Shown: piece by piece, positions 52,977-62,541 of the stretch
Layout of the letters: every line of letters begins with the position of its first letter
Position numbering within the stretch: the stretch's first letter is position 1
Assembly (NCBI RefSeq): GCF_002240415.1
Contig: NZ_CP020028.1
Span: 1,451,501 to 1,515,500 of the forward strand
Source of the DNA: Paenibacillus kribbensis
GTDB lineage: Bacteria > Bacillota > Bacilli > Paenibacillales > Paenibacillaceae
Direction of reading: 5' to 3'
Length of the DNA stretch: 64,000 nt
Made by a program: the position numbers and the translations under genes
Notes under the pieces: model-generated
Told to the model about the DNA's origin: nothing
Seen by the model: only the letters and a program-made list of their open reading frames with translations
The model's database searches: none

Positions 52977-55463
52977 ATGTCTGATTTCAAACAGCTTGAG
53001 CACACAACATATCCAACATATGAAGGCTATGATTTGGGTCTGACTTATACATCTGCGCGCAGTCTGTTTAAAGTATGGGCACCGACTGCGCAGCAGGTTC
53101 ATGTAGCGCTATATGACGACGCGGGGATGTACGATCAGGAAGGGATCGTTCACGAGCATGGCGGCGGCCGGGAATTTCCGATGAGCCGTGATGATCGAGG
53201 TGTATGGTCTGTAGCACTGGAAGGCAACTGGAATAGATATTATTACATGTACAGGCTGGAGTGGGCGGACAGCACCGTTCATTATGCCGTCGATCCTTAT
53301 GCGACAGCGGTGTCAGCCAACGGTCAGCGTACGGTGATCCTTGATTTGGCGCCAACCAACCCGGACGGATGGGAAGAGGACACGGGGCCTACACTGGAGC
53401 GGGCTACGGATGCCGTGATCTATGAGCTTCATGTGCGCGATTTTTCAATGGATACACATTTTAATACGGGTGAAAAAGACACGTCTGCTGTACAGGGGAA
53501 GTTTGCGGCCTTTACGTATTCGGGTTTAAAGGATACGGCGGGCAACACCATCGGGCTGGATCATTTGCAGGAGCTGGGCATTACACATGTTCATTTGCTC
53601 CCAGTGGCTGATTTCCATACGGTGAATGATTTGGCGGAATTCAAAACCGGATATAACTGGGGCTATGATCCGCAGCACTATAATGTACCGGAGGGATCGT
53701 ATTCTTCGAATTCGGCCGACCCGGAAGCACGTATACGAGAGCTGAAGCAACTGGTGCAGTCTCTGCACACTGCTGGCATCGGTGTCATTCTGGACGTCGT
53801 GTACAACCATACGTATTCGGTGGAAAAGGGACCGTTTGAGCCTGTCGTACCCGGTTATTATTACCGAACAGATGAGCAGGGACAGCTTACCAACGGATCG
53901 GGTGTAGGTAATGAGGTGGCAACCGAACGCCCGATGGTGCGCAAGTATATCAAGGATTCACTGCGCTATTGGGCTAGGGAATATCATATAGACGGCTTCC
54001 GGTTTGATTTGATGGGGCTGATGGATACACCGACCGTGGAGCAGCTTACACAAGAGCTGCGCGCTGAGGTGCGTCCCGATCTACTGATCTATGGTGAGCC
54101 TTGGACGGGGGGAGAGTCCCCGCAGCCTTTGCTAACGTTAAAAGGGACGCAGCGAGACAAGGGCTTTGCTGTTTTTAACGACAACTACCGCTCTGCTATA
54201 AAGGGTGACAGCGACGGTACCGGGAGCGGCTTTGCTACGGGGGCATGGAATCAGGAGGAACAGGTGCTTAAAGGCGCCTTTGGCGCTATTCATGATTTTA
54301 CAGCCCACCCTTCGGAGAGCATTAATTATGTAACTGCGCATGATAATCTCAATCTGTGGGATAAAATTTTAACGGTAAGAGGTTTGCGGGAGCACTGTGG
54401 TTTTCCGCAATGGGAGCAGGGGAAGCCGCGCGATGGGAGAACAGCCGAACAAGCTGTGGCTGAAGCAGATCCATATCGGGAGCTGGATGAAAAAGCTTTG
54501 CTGGAGGATGAAACCGTACGAAAATCCTTACTGGCAAACGGCATGGTGCTGACCTCCCAGGGCATTCCTTTTATCCATGCAGGTGATGAACTGCTGCGCT
54601 CCAAATACGGGGATCATAACAGCTATCACAGCGTGGATGCGGTAAATGCCATACGGTGGGCTAACAAAGCAAGGTTTCGCCCGGTGTTCGACTACTATCA
54701 GGGGTTAATCGCTTTGCGACGCAGTCACCCGGCGTTCCGGATGGATCATCGTGAGCTGGTAGAGCAGCATATGGAGGTGCTGCAAAGCAGCGGAAATGTG
54801 GTAGCTTTTGCGCTGAGGCATCATGCTAACGGCGACGTATGGAATCATATTGTGGTCATTTATAACGGTTCGGATACGGAGCAAACGGTATTGCTGCCTG
54901 CTGAATCGGACCGCTGGCATGTTGTCGTGGATGCACATGGGGCCGGAAACGAGATACGATATGAAGTAGCAGGCCATCGTGTGACTGTTTCGCGCTGGTC
55001 GATGATGGTGCTGTATGATCAGGAGGAACCTGCTCAAGTCTCCTTTTTGACTGAACAGGATCAGGATACCGGGAAAGTGGAGAATGGAGCGGAAGGTTCT
55101 GATGAGGAAAAGGATCAGGAAATCGCAACAGGCGAAACGGCTTCTTTTCGCACGATTGAATTGATCTATGAGCGTGCAGATCGGCAGTATTCCGGCTGGA
55201 ATGTATGGGTATGGGGAACTGGATGCCGGGACGGACATGTAGAATTACGCGATCTGAAGGATGGACGTGCGGTAGCGCGTATTCAGGTGGCCCTTGATGT
55301 ACAGCGAATCGGCTACATTGTTCGGCTCAATCAATGGGATGCCAAGGATATTGAGGCAGATCGATATATTGAAGTAGACCCGACCCGGTCTGTGATGCAG
55401 GTATTGATTCATAGTGGTCAAGAAGAATATTTGCTGCTGGTAAACGATAACCGGGCGGGTTAG
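52977..55463 (+). CDS. pulA: Type I pullulanase with C-terminal PUD-like module
   Basis: 828-residue GH13 debranching enzyme cleaving alpha-1,6 bonds in pullulan, glycogen or limit dextrins. An N-terminal CBM48-like region is followed by the catalytic barrel with YNWGYDP, GVILDVVYNHTY, DGFRFDLMGLMD (nucleophile Asp), IYGEPWTGG (acid Glu) and YVTAHDNLNLWD. An acidic linker (about 691-720) leads to about 105 residues (IELIYERADRQYSGWNVWVWG...) resembling the pullulanase-associated domain (CBM41-like), normally N-terminal. No signal peptide, so probably intracellular. ATG 52977; monocistronic. Confidence 0.93.
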   Translation: MSDFKQLEHTTYPTYEGYDLGLTYTSARSLFKVWAPTAQQVHVALYDDAGMYDQEGIVHEHGGGREFPMSRDDRGVWSVALEGNWNRYYYMYRLEWADSTVHYAVDPYATAVSANGQRTVILDLAPTNPDGWEEDTGPTLERATDAVIYELHVRDFSMDTHFNTGEKDTSAVQGKFAAFTYSGLKDTAGNTIGLDHLQELGITHVHLLPVADFHTVNDLAEFKTGYNWGYDPQHYNVPEGSYSSNSADPEARIRELKQLVQSLHTAGIGVILDVVYNHTYSVEKGPFEPVVPGYYYRTDEQGQLTNGSGVGNEVATERPMVRKYIKDSLRYWAREYHIDGFRFDLMGLMDTPTVEQLTQELRAEVRPDLLIYGEPWTGGESPQPLLTLKGTQRDKGFAVFNDNYRSAIKGDSDGTGSGFATGAWNQEEQVLKGAFGAIHDFTAHPSESINYVTAHDNLNLWDKILTVRGLREHCGFPQWEQGKPRDGRTAEQAVAEADPYRELDEKALLEDETVRKSLLANGMVLTSQGIPFIHAGDELLRSKYGDHNSYHSVDAVNAIRWANKARFRPVFDYYQGLIALRRSHPAFRMDHRELVEQHMEVLQSSGNVVAFALRHHANGDVWNHIVVIYNGSDTEQTVLLPAESDRWHVVVDAHGAGNEIRYEVAGHRVTVSRWSMMVLYDQEEPAQVSFLTEQDQDTGKVENGAEGSDEEKDQEIATGETASFRTIELIYERADRQYSGWNVWVWGTGCRDGHVELRDLKDGRAVARIQVALDVQRIGYIVRLNQWDAKDIEADRYIEVDPTRSVMQVLIHSGQEEYLLLVNDNRAG

Positions 55464-55495
55464 ATTTTTATGGCTGATTGCTTCGGATATCCTAA

Positions 55496-55548
55496 AATAG
55501 CATTTTAATTCGCATTTTTCGATGATTTCGAGAAATGCTATTTTTTTT
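55496..55548 (+). terminator. Terminator after pulA
   Basis: AATAGCATTT (55496-55505) pairs perfectly with AAATGCTATT (55533-55542), followed by a T run. Confidence 0.85.
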
Positions 55549-55556
55549 GCAAACGT

Positions 55557-55585
55557 GTGTCAGTTTCAGAAAAAAGGGGTAAAAT
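55557..55585 (+). promoter_or_regulatory. Candidate promoter of the bL25/Ctc gene
   Basis: GTGTCA (55557-55562), 17-bp spacer, TAAAAT (55580-55585), about 78 bp before the start. A SigB-type GTTTAA-N13-GGGTAA was looked for: GGGTAA is present but no partner at proper spacing. Confidence 0.45.
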
Positions 55586-55662
55586 AGATTTATGGATTTG
55601 TTTAGCAGGCAAGATTCTTGGAGAAAATCATGGGTAAGATAACCTGAAGGAGGTTGTATATC

Positions 55663-56304
55663 ATGAGTTCTAATGGAGGAAGTATTCAACTAACCGCCCA
55701 GCCGAGAACAGAGAAGAAAGGTTCTGCCATTCGTGACTTGAGGTTAAAAGGACGGATTCCAGCTGTGGTTTACGGCACTGAGCTTGAAGGAACCCCTGTA
55801 CATGTCGATGCCAAGGAATTTAATAAAGTAGTCAGGACTGGACGTTCAGAGGTATTTAACCTCACAATAGAGGGCAAAGAGACGATCCCGGTTATTATCA
55901 AAGATTATCAACAGCGTGACAACCATTGGCTGCATGCCGATTTTTTGAAAATATCCAAAAACAAGCCGCTTCGCGTGCGTGTTTCTATTGATTATCAAGG
56001 AACCCCTGCAGGTACAAAAAAGGGTGGTATTTTGCAAGTGCAGGAAACGGAAGTCGAAGTCGAGGGGCTTCCCGCTGATTTGCCATCTACCATTGAGGTC
56101 GATGTATCCGCACTGGAGGTTGGTGACAAGATCAGCGCAAGCGATTTGAAGCTTCCAAAAGGAGTAACACTCCACGTTCCTGGAGAGGAACTGCTTGCTT
56201 CTATCATTGTCTCGCGTGCGGCTGAAGTAGAAAATGCTGCTGTGGAAGGTGATGCGGCGGCAACTGGAGGCGCCGGAGAGGCTTCCGCAAACAAGGAAGC
56301 CTAG
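55663..56304 (+). CDS. ctc: 50S ribosomal protein bL25, general stress protein Ctc
   Basis: 213-residue Ctc-type bL25, which binds 5S rRNA in the ribosome. The N-terminal L25 domain (LTAQPRTEKKGSAIRDLRLKGRIPAVVYG) is followed by the C-terminal TL5/beta domain and an Ala/Glu/Gly-rich tail. The frame opens at TTG 55654, but AAGGAGG lies 9 bp before ATG 55663. In Bacillus ctc is SigB-induced; no SigB promoter is evident here. Confidence 0.95.
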   Translation: MSSNGGSIQLTAQPRTEKKGSAIRDLRLKGRIPAVVYGTELEGTPVHVDAKEFNKVVRTGRSEVFNLTIEGKETIPVIIKDYQQRDNHWLHADFLKISKNKPLRVRVSIDYQGTPAGTKKGGILQVQETEVEVEGLPADLPSTIEVDVSALEVGDKISASDLKLPKGVTLHVPGEELLASIIVSRAAEVENAAVEGDAAATGGAGEASANKEA

Positions 56305-56358
56305 TCATATAGCTCGTTGCAGACTCTATAATCGTATTACCTATTTATAAATAATAAA

Positions 56359-56386
56359 GAAGCTCCTTCGGGGGTTTCTTTTTTTT
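56359..56386 (+). terminator. Terminator after ctc
   Basis: GAAGCTCC (56359-56366), UUCG-type tetraloop, GGGGTTTC (56371-56378), eight T. Confidence 0.9.
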
Positions 56387-56518
56387 GTCCTTCAAATAAC
56401 CCCCGGCTCTTCCCTCACACCTGCGAGAATTGCGGTTTTCGCCCTTTTTGCATAAATAACTTAAAAAATCACACCTTTTATTCGACAAAATCTTACATCA
56501 TTTTCAAATTGTTTTAGT

Positions 56519-56741
56519 TATAATGAACAAGCAAAATAAATTTTTTGGGAAATTTTATTTAAAATTAATTATCTTGGGAGAAGGGGGAGGGAAACAATTT
56601 TCGTGCGCAAAGGGGAGGAGATATGTAATAGGCCTTGGTTTGGGAACAGATTAGGGCCTCGGAAATTTGTACCGGAACGGCATGTTCTTCCAAGGTGGTT
56701 ACCAGAGAATGAAACAATTAGAGCAAAGGAGTGATGATACA
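56519..56741 (+). promoter_or_regulatory. Promoter and long leader of the cellulase gene, with a start-stop motif
   Basis: TATAAT at 56519-56524 (poor -35) starts a leader of about 210 nt. It holds two very strong Shine-Dalgarno-like tracts: AAGGGGGAGGG near 56581, and AAAGGGGAGGAG near 56609. The second is followed at 56623 by ATG-TAA-TAG, i.e. a start codon and immediate stops. A stem CCTTGG...GGAACA/TGTTCTTCCAAGG (about 56633-56700) follows. The rest of 56387-56518 is AT-rich with nothing recognisable. Confidence 0.5.
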
Positions 56742-59615
56742 ATGAAGACCAGCAAACGCTTCTTGGGCGTTGTCCAGACATGCGGAGTCGCGGTGCTTGC
56801 AACGGCCATGACATTAAGTTCGCTGTCTTTTTTGGCCGTGCCTGCAAAAGCGGCGGATGACGTCAAGTATAACTATGCGGAGGCCCTGCAAAAATCACTG
56901 TATTTTTATGATGCGGAGAAGTCCGGCCAGGGCATAACGGGTGGACATTTGGAATGGCGGGGAGACTCCGAGCTTACAGATTCGCATATTCCTCTGGGAA
57001 TCAACGGGACGAGCGCAAACATGACGAATATGTCGGCCAATTTTATTAACAGTAATAAAGCGGTTCTGGACCCTGATGGCAATGGGTCCGTGGATGTCAG
57101 CGGAGGTTTTCACGATGCCGGCGACCATGTCAAGTTTGGATTGCCCCAATCCTATACTGCGTCGACTTTGGGATGGGGATTTTACGAGTTTCGCGATGCG
57201 TTTCGCCAGAGTGGGCAAGAAGAGCATATGCTGGAAGAGTTGAAATGGTTTTCGGACTATTTGTTAAGGTCTACTTTTCGCGACAGCAGCGGTAATGTAA
57301 TCGCGTTTAACTACATGGTGGGCAACGGCACGGTGGATCACACGTACTGGGGGCCGCCGGAATTACAAGACTCGGCGAAGTATCCCCGTACGGCTACTTT
57401 TGCCACAGCGGAAACGCCGGCCAGCGATCAAGCGGCAGAGGCAGCCGCAGCACTTGCAATCATGTCGTTAAATATGAAGAACGACGATGCCCAGTATGCA
57501 GCGACGTGTCTGGACAACGCCAAGGCACTTTACCGTTTTGCCCAAACCTATAGAGGGCTCGGCAACTCGGACGGGTTTTACAATTCGAGCTTCGACGAAG
57601 ACGATTTGTCTTGGGCGGCGGTCTGGCTTTACGCTGCGACGGGCGATATGAACTATATCCACGATATCAACGCTACGGGACCGGACGGCATGTACACCGG
57701 ATATATGAAAAAAATCATCAGAAGTACTTCCGATAGCTGGCAAAACATCTGGGTACACAGCTGGGATACCGTATGGGGCGGCGTTTTCATGAAATTGGCC
57801 ACCTTGTTCCCAGACAATCCGGACTTTGATTATTTTGCCCGTTGGAATCTGGAATACTGGTCCGGCGGTAAAATCCAGCACAAGGACCCGAACGATAAGA
57901 CCTATCTGAAACAGAGTCCCGGTGGATTCGGGGCTATTAGCACGTGGGGGTCCGCCCGATATAATGCGGCTGCCCAGCTTTGCGCGCTCGTGTACAGCAA
58001 ATATACGGGTCGGACCGAGTTTGCGGAATGGGCGAAAAGCCAAATGGACTATATCATGGGGGACAACCCGATGGGGTATTCCTATATCGTTGGATTTCCA
58101 ACTCCGCAGCAATCCGCCAAACATCCACATCATCGTGCGGCCCATGGCTCCAAAACGAACAATATGACCACTCCGACAGAGCATCGGCACGTTCTCTGGG
58201 GAGCTCTCGTCGGCGGCCCGGATACGGACGATGTCCATAATGATGTGACGACCGACTATGTATACAATGAGGTAGCGATTGATTATAACGCAGGCCTTGT
58301 CGGAGCGTTGGCCGGGCTTTATCAGCATTATGGTCAGGGACAGCAGCCGTTGGCGGACTTCCCGCCGAAAGAGGAGCAAACGGACGAATATTATGCGGAA
58401 GCCAAGCTGGAGCAGGAAAATACCGAACGGTCGCAGGTTACACTCACCGTTCATAATGAATCTGTTCATCCTCCGCATTTCGAAACGGGGATGGCTGCGA
58501 GATATTATTTCTCGATCAGCGAATTGCTGGCTGCTGGACAAAGCATTAACGACGTATCGCTCGAAATCTATTACGATGAACAAAAGACGATCAGCGGTGT
58601 TCCCGTTAAGGTGACCGGTCCTTTTGCGGTCGATGCAGCTACAGGCACTTATTATTACCAATTCGATTGGGCTGACTCCCAAATATATGGGGACCGTGAT
58701 CTTCAATTTGGCTTGATCGCCAAGCAGGATCATAATTACAAGAGTCACTGGGATCCGACGAACGACTGGAGCCATACGGGTATTACGAAAACGGCCGCGA
58801 TCTCTCCTTATGTTCCGGTCTACTTGAACGGCGTAAAAGTATACGGGAATGAACCGGGCAGTGGAAGCAGCTCTCCGATCGTGCCAGCGGTGCCGAAGGA
58901 TTTGAAGGCAACGGCGGGGAACGCGCAGGCGACGGTAAGCTGGAACACGTCGAACTGGGCGACGAGTTATAGTGTGAAACGTGCGACGACCAGCGGCGGC
59001 CCGTATACGACGATAGCCACCGTTACCTCGGCAACCTACATCGACACGGGACTGACGAACGATAACACGTATTATTACGTGGTAAGCGCGGCGAACAGTG
59101 CTGGCGAGAGTGAGGATTCAGATCAGGCAAGCGTGACGCCGCAGGCTTCGGAAGACGGCAAACCGGGAGCGCTCGCGCTGCAGTACAAAGCCGGGGATAC
59201 GAATGCAGGCGACAACCAATTCAAGCCGCAATTCAATATCGTCAACAACGGCCCAAGTGCAGTATCTTTGTCAGACCTGACGATCCGCTACTGGTACACG
59301 ATCGACGGGGACAAGCCGCAGACGTTTAACTGCGACTGGGCACAGGTTGGCTGCAGCAACCTGAACGGTAAGCTGGTGAAGATGCCGACGGCGAAAGCGG
59401 GCGCAGACGCTTATCTGGAAATAACGTTCGGCGCGGGCAGCATCGCAGCAGGCGGCAGCACTGGCGAAATTCAGGCGCGGATCAACAAGAACGACTGGAC
59501 GAACTACAACGAAGCGGACGACTATTCGTTCGATCCGACGAAGACCTCGTTTACGAACTGGGACCACGTCACCTTGTATCAGAACGGTACGCTCGTTTGG
59601 GGTATTGAACCGTAA
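56742..59615 (+). CDS. Secreted GH9 cellulase with CBM3c, FN3 and CBM3b modules
   Basis: 957-residue modular endoglucanase. Signal peptide to about residue 38 (cleavage after VPAKA). GH9 domain (about 42-525) with SGGFHDAGDHVKFG, HPHHRAAHGS and the catalytic acid region DYVYNEVAIDYNAG. CBM3c (about 546-704), which in family 9 enzymes makes cleavage processive; FN3 (about 715-803); CBM3b (806-957), which binds crystalline cellulose. ATG 56742 has AAAGGAG 10 bp upstream; in-frame ATGs at 56667 and 56709 lack one. The FN3-CBM3b part is visibly GC-richer than neighbours, suggesting module shuffling or transfer. Confidence 0.95.
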   Translation: MKTSKRFLGVVQTCGVAVLATAMTLSSLSFLAVPAKAADDVKYNYAEALQKSLYFYDAEKSGQGITGGHLEWRGDSELTDSHIPLGINGTSANMTNMSANFINSNKAVLDPDGNGSVDVSGGFHDAGDHVKFGLPQSYTASTLGWGFYEFRDAFRQSGQEEHMLEELKWFSDYLLRSTFRDSSGNVIAFNYMVGNGTVDHTYWGPPELQDSAKYPRTATFATAETPASDQAAEAAAALAIMSLNMKNDDAQYAATCLDNAKALYRFAQTYRGLGNSDGFYNSSFDEDDLSWAAVWLYAATGDMNYIHDINATGPDGMYTGYMKKIIRSTSDSWQNIWVHSWDTVWGGVFMKLATLFPDNPDFDYFARWNLEYWSGGKIQHKDPNDKTYLKQSPGGFGAISTWGSARYNAAAQLCALVYSKYTGRTEFAEWAKSQMDYIMGDNPMGYSYIVGFPTPQQSAKHPHHRAAHGSKTNNMTTPTEHRHVLWGALVGGPDTDDVHNDVTTDYVYNEVAIDYNAGLVGALAGLYQHYGQGQQPLADFPPKEEQTDEYYAEAKLEQENTERSQVTLTVHNESVHPPHFETGMAARYYFSISELLAAGQSINDVSLEIYYDEQKTISGVPVKVTGPFAVDAATGTYYYQFDWADSQIYGDRDLQFGLIAKQDHNYKSHWDPTNDWSHTGITKTAAISPYVPVYLNGVKVYGNEPGSGSSSPIVPAVPKDLKATAGNAQATVSWNTSNWATSYSVKRATTSGGPYTTIATVTSATYIDTGLTNDNTYYYVVSAANSAGESEDSDQASVTPQASEDGKPGALALQYKAGDTNAGDNQFKPQFNIVNNGPSAVSLSDLTIRYWYTIDGDKPQTFNCDWAQVGCSNLNGKLVKMPTAKAGADAYLEITFGAGSIAAGGSTGEIQARINKNDWTNYNEADDYSFDPTKTSFTNWDHVTLYQNGTLVWGIEP

Positions 59616-59720
59616 CGTAAGACTGTTCTGGCCGGGGTAGAGGATCAACGAAGCATAACCTCCAGCATGGTGGCTGGATTCACTGAGCTGAAGAAGCAGA
59701 TTGCAATTGAGAGCAAATAA
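59616..59720 (+). pseudogene. Possible coding remnant in frame after the cellulase stop
   Basis: The cellulase frame continues after its TAA for 34 sense codons (including SSMVAGFTELKKQIAIESK) before a TAA at 59718. Codon use looks gene-like. I do not recognise the peptide. It may be the tail of a gene displaced when the cellulase arrived, or chance. Confidence 0.25.
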
Positions 59721-59750
59721 CCGAACAACAGTATCCTAGGGCTAAATAAG

Positions 59751-59788
59751 CCGGGGAGTATCGTGATCAAGCGGTATTTCCCGGTTTT
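59751..59788 (+). terminator. Terminator downstream of the cellulase gene
   Basis: CCGGGGAGTA (59751-59760) pairs with TATTTCCCGG (59775-59784) including GU pairs, then TTTT. Confidence 0.7.
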
Positions 59789-59855
59789 GCTATATTTACT
59801 TGGAGGCTGATGGTATAATTTGTGGCAGTTTAAATGTTGAATAGGGGGAGCGAGC

Positions 59856-60842
59856 ATGAACTTAAGAAAACAGGCACCTAAACTAAAAGCCGGGGATGAG
59901 ATACGCATTCTTTCACCGTCCACAAGCTTGTCGATCGTTTCCGAGAAAAATCGTCTGATTGCCCGGCAAAAGCTGGAGCAGCTTGGTTTTACGGTGAGCT
60001 TTTCACAACATGTGCTGGAAAATGATGATTTTACATCTTCTTCGATAGCGTCCAGAGTAGCAGATTTGCACGAAGCTTTTGTCGATCCGAAGGTAAAGGG
60101 CATCCTGACCTCAATTGGGGGCTATAATGCCAATCAACTACTTGCCCACCTTGATTATGAACTGATTGGCGCTCATCCCAAACGATTATGTGGTTATTCG
60201 GATATCACAGCGTTAAGCCATGCTATTTACGCGAAAACCGGCCTTATCACATATGCGGGTCCGCTTTTTTTGACGTTTGCCATGTTGCAAGGAAATGAAT
60301 ATACGACGGCGTATTTTCAAAAGCTGATGCTGGAAGAGGGCAGCATTCAAATCCAATCTTCGCCCGAGTGGAGTGACGATGCCTGGTATCTGGATCAGGA
60401 TAAAAGAATCTTTCACCGCAATGCAGGTCCGTATGCGATTCATGATGGAGAAGCAGAGGGAACGATTGTGGGCGGAAACCTGTGCACCCTGAATTTGCTG
60501 CAGGGAACTCCATATATGCCGAGTCTGGAGGGAAGCATTTTATTTGTTGAAGATGATTACGAAAGCTCCCCTGCTACATTTGATCGGGATTTGCAATCGT
60601 TGCTGCACCAGCCTGGATTTGATCAGGTCAGGGGGATTATTATTGGACGTTTTCAGCAGGCGTCACACATGACAAAAGAATTGCTGCGGCAAATCATTAG
60701 CTCAAAAAAGGAACTGGCCTCTATGCCAGTGATTGCAGATGCCGATTTTGGACACACCACACCGCAATTTACATATCCGATTGGCGGAAAGGCAAGCATC
60801 TGTGCCAGGAATGGCATAGTGAATATTGAAATAAGTGAGTAG
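59856..60842 (+). CDS. S66 family peptidase (LD-carboxypeptidase / MccF-like)
   Basis: 328-residue cytosolic serine peptidase of family S66. The nucleophile Ser is in LCGYSDITAL, with Glu in LEGSILFVEDDYES and His in GHTTPQFTYPIGG forming the expected Ser-Glu-His triad. Members either trim murein tetrapeptides (LdcA) or cleave acyl-sulfamoyl-adenylates such as processed microcin C (MccF); sequence alone does not decide. A purine-rich Shine-Dalgarno (AGGGGGAGCGAG) precedes ATG. It stands 37 bp before lytS, with no terminator between. Confidence 0.88.
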   Translation: MNLRKQAPKLKAGDEIRILSPSTSLSIVSEKNRLIARQKLEQLGFTVSFSQHVLENDDFTSSSIASRVADLHEAFVDPKVKGILTSIGGYNANQLLAHLDYELIGAHPKRLCGYSDITALSHAIYAKTGLITYAGPLFLTFAMLQGNEYTTAYFQKLMLEEGSIQIQSSPEWSDDAWYLDQDKRIFHRNAGPYAIHDGEAEGTIVGGNLCTLNLLQGTPYMPSLEGSILFVEDDYESSPATFDRDLQSLLHQPGFDQVRGIIIGRFQQASHMTKELLRQIISSKKELASMPVIADADFGHTTPQFTYPIGGKASICARNGIVNIEISE

Positions 60843-60879
60843 TGTAGGCATGTCCGTTTTTATTTGAGGGGGAACACAT

Positions 60880-62541
60880 GTGAACGCCTTTTTGGAAATG
60901 CTGATGCAGCTATTTGAGCGCGCAGCGCTGCTGCTGATTTGTTTATTTTTTATCACCCGTATTCCGCGGTTTAAGGAAACCCTGCAAAAGAACAGTCATT
61001 CTCCGGGAGAACTGACTTTGCTAACGTTGATTTTTTGTATGTTTGCACTGTTCGGTACGTACACCGGGATTGAAGTTGAAGGCTCGCTTGTGAATGTTCG
61101 TATCATTGCGATTATGTCGGGCGGTATTTTGTTCGGACCATGGGTTGGAATCATTACAGGTATTATATCGGGTATCCACCGCTATCTGATTGATATCGGG
61201 GGAGTAACCTCGATTCCATGTCTGATCACCAGTATTCTGGCAGGTGTGGGATCTGGATACATTGGTCGTCGGGTTAGCCGTTCCAAGAGATGGCTGGTCG
61301 GCATCGCCGCAGGAATGATTTGCGAGGCATTAACGATGCTGCTGATTCTGGTGATGGCACACCCGTACGCTCTTGGTCTGGACATCGTTTCCAAGATCGG
61401 ATTGCCGATGATTATCGGGGAAGTCAGTATTGGTCTCATCGTCCTGTTGATCCAGAGTGTCGAGGGGGAAAAGGAAAATATCGCGGCCAGACAGGCCAAG
61501 CTGGCACTGGATATTGCCAACAAAACGTTGCCCTATTTTCGTTCGATTAATGCGGAATCGCTGCATACCATTTGTTCGATCATAAAAGAGGATATCAAGG
61601 CAGATGCGGTTGCGATTACGGATACTCGAAATGTGCTGGCCTATGTCGGTTTTGGCGAGGAACGCTATCACATTGGTGACGAGATCATTAGCGATGTGAC
61701 CAAATCGACGATCCGCAGCGGAAAAATCACGATTCGCAATCATATTGCAGATGATAAAACGCCCCAAATTCAGTCTCTGCTCATTATCCCGTTAGAGGAG
61801 CGGGGGGAGGTAACCGGAACCCTAAAAATTTATTACCGTAAAGCATATAAAATCACGTACCCGTTGCAGACGATGGCAATTGGTTTGTCTCAAATCATTT
61901 CCACGTTAATGGAAGTGTCGCGTGTGGAGCAAATTAAAGAAGCAGCGAACAAAGCCGAATTGAAGGCATTGCAGACCAAAATCAATCCTCATTTCCTGTT
62001 CAATGCGCTGAACGCGATTGCTTCGACTACACGCACCAAGCCGGATAAGGCGCGCGAGCTGATCATTAATTTGTCGGGCTATCTGCGTTATAATCTGGAG
62101 CTTAATGATGATCTGATAGAAATTCACAAGGAGCTTCAGCAGGTATCTGATTACGTGGAAATTGAAAAGGCACGCTTCGGCAACCGGCTTCAGGTGGAGT
62201 ATGTGATGGATGAGGTGTCTGTGCTCATTCCAAGCCTGATTATCCAGCCCTTGGTTGAAAATGCGATTAATCATGGGATACTAAAGAAAAAGGGGCCGGG
62301 TACAGTGACGATTTCCGTACGGGATCGGGGAGAAAAGGTGCGGATTTCCGTTGCAGATACCGGGGTGGGTATACGAGATGATGTTGTGGATAATCTGTAT
62401 CATGATCAGGTTCCGGTCAAACAAATAGGCTTGTACAATGTGCACAGACGACTCAAGCTTATGTATGGTGAAGGAGTTATTATTCTCAAGCATAAGCCAG
62501 GCACCGAAGTTTATTTTGACATACCAAAGGAGAAGTCATGA
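60880..62541 (+). CDS. lytS: LytS-family sensor histidine kinase
   Basis: 553-residue kinase. N-terminal 5TM-5TMR_LYT sensor (about 1-195, several membrane segments; [27 protein letters not shown]), a GAF domain (about 225-340), a His-kinase segment with phospho-His about residue 371 in [15 protein letters not shown], and a HATPase domain ([22 protein letters not shown]). Relatives include LytS, BtsS and YpdA; the latter two sense pyruvate. GTG 60880 follows GAGGGGGA by 6 bp. Coupled to lytT by an ATGA overlap. Confidence 0.94.
   Translation: MNAFLEMLMQLFERAALLLICLFFITRIPRFKETLQKNSHSPGELTLLTLIFCMFALFGTYTGIEVEGSLVNVRIIAIMSGGILFGPWVGIITGIISGIHRYLIDIGGVTSIPCLITSILAGVGSGYIGRRVSRSKRWLVGIAAGMICEALTMLLILVMAHPYALGLDIVSKIGLPMIIGEVSIGLIVLLIQSVEGEKENIAARQAKLALDIANKTLPYFRSINAESLHTICSIIKEDIKADAVAITDTRNVLAYVGFGEERYHIGDEIISDVTKSTIRSGKITIRNHIADDKTPQIQSLLIIPLEERGEVTGTLKIYYRKAYKITYPLQTMAIGLSQIISTLMEVSRVEQIKEAANKAELKALQTKINPHFLFNALNAIASTTRTKPDKARELIINLSGYLRYNLELNDDLIEIHKELQQVSDYVEIEKARFGNRLQVEYVMDEVSVLIPSLIIQPLVENAINHGILKKKGPGTVTISVRDRGEKVRISVADTGVGIRDDVVDNLYHDQVPVKQIGLYNVHRRLKLMYGEGVIILKHKPGTEVYFDIPKEKS

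Noticed and set aside
55550..55662. SigB promoter before ctc
   Set aside because: GGGTAA is present, but the nearest GTTTCA is only 8 bp away; SigB sites need about 12-14 bp.
57468..58775. 435-codon open frame antisense to the cellulase gene
   Set aside because: The GH9 catalytic domain on the plus strand is certain, and the antisense frame has no Shine-Dalgarno or recognisable domain. It arises from GC-skewed codon positions.
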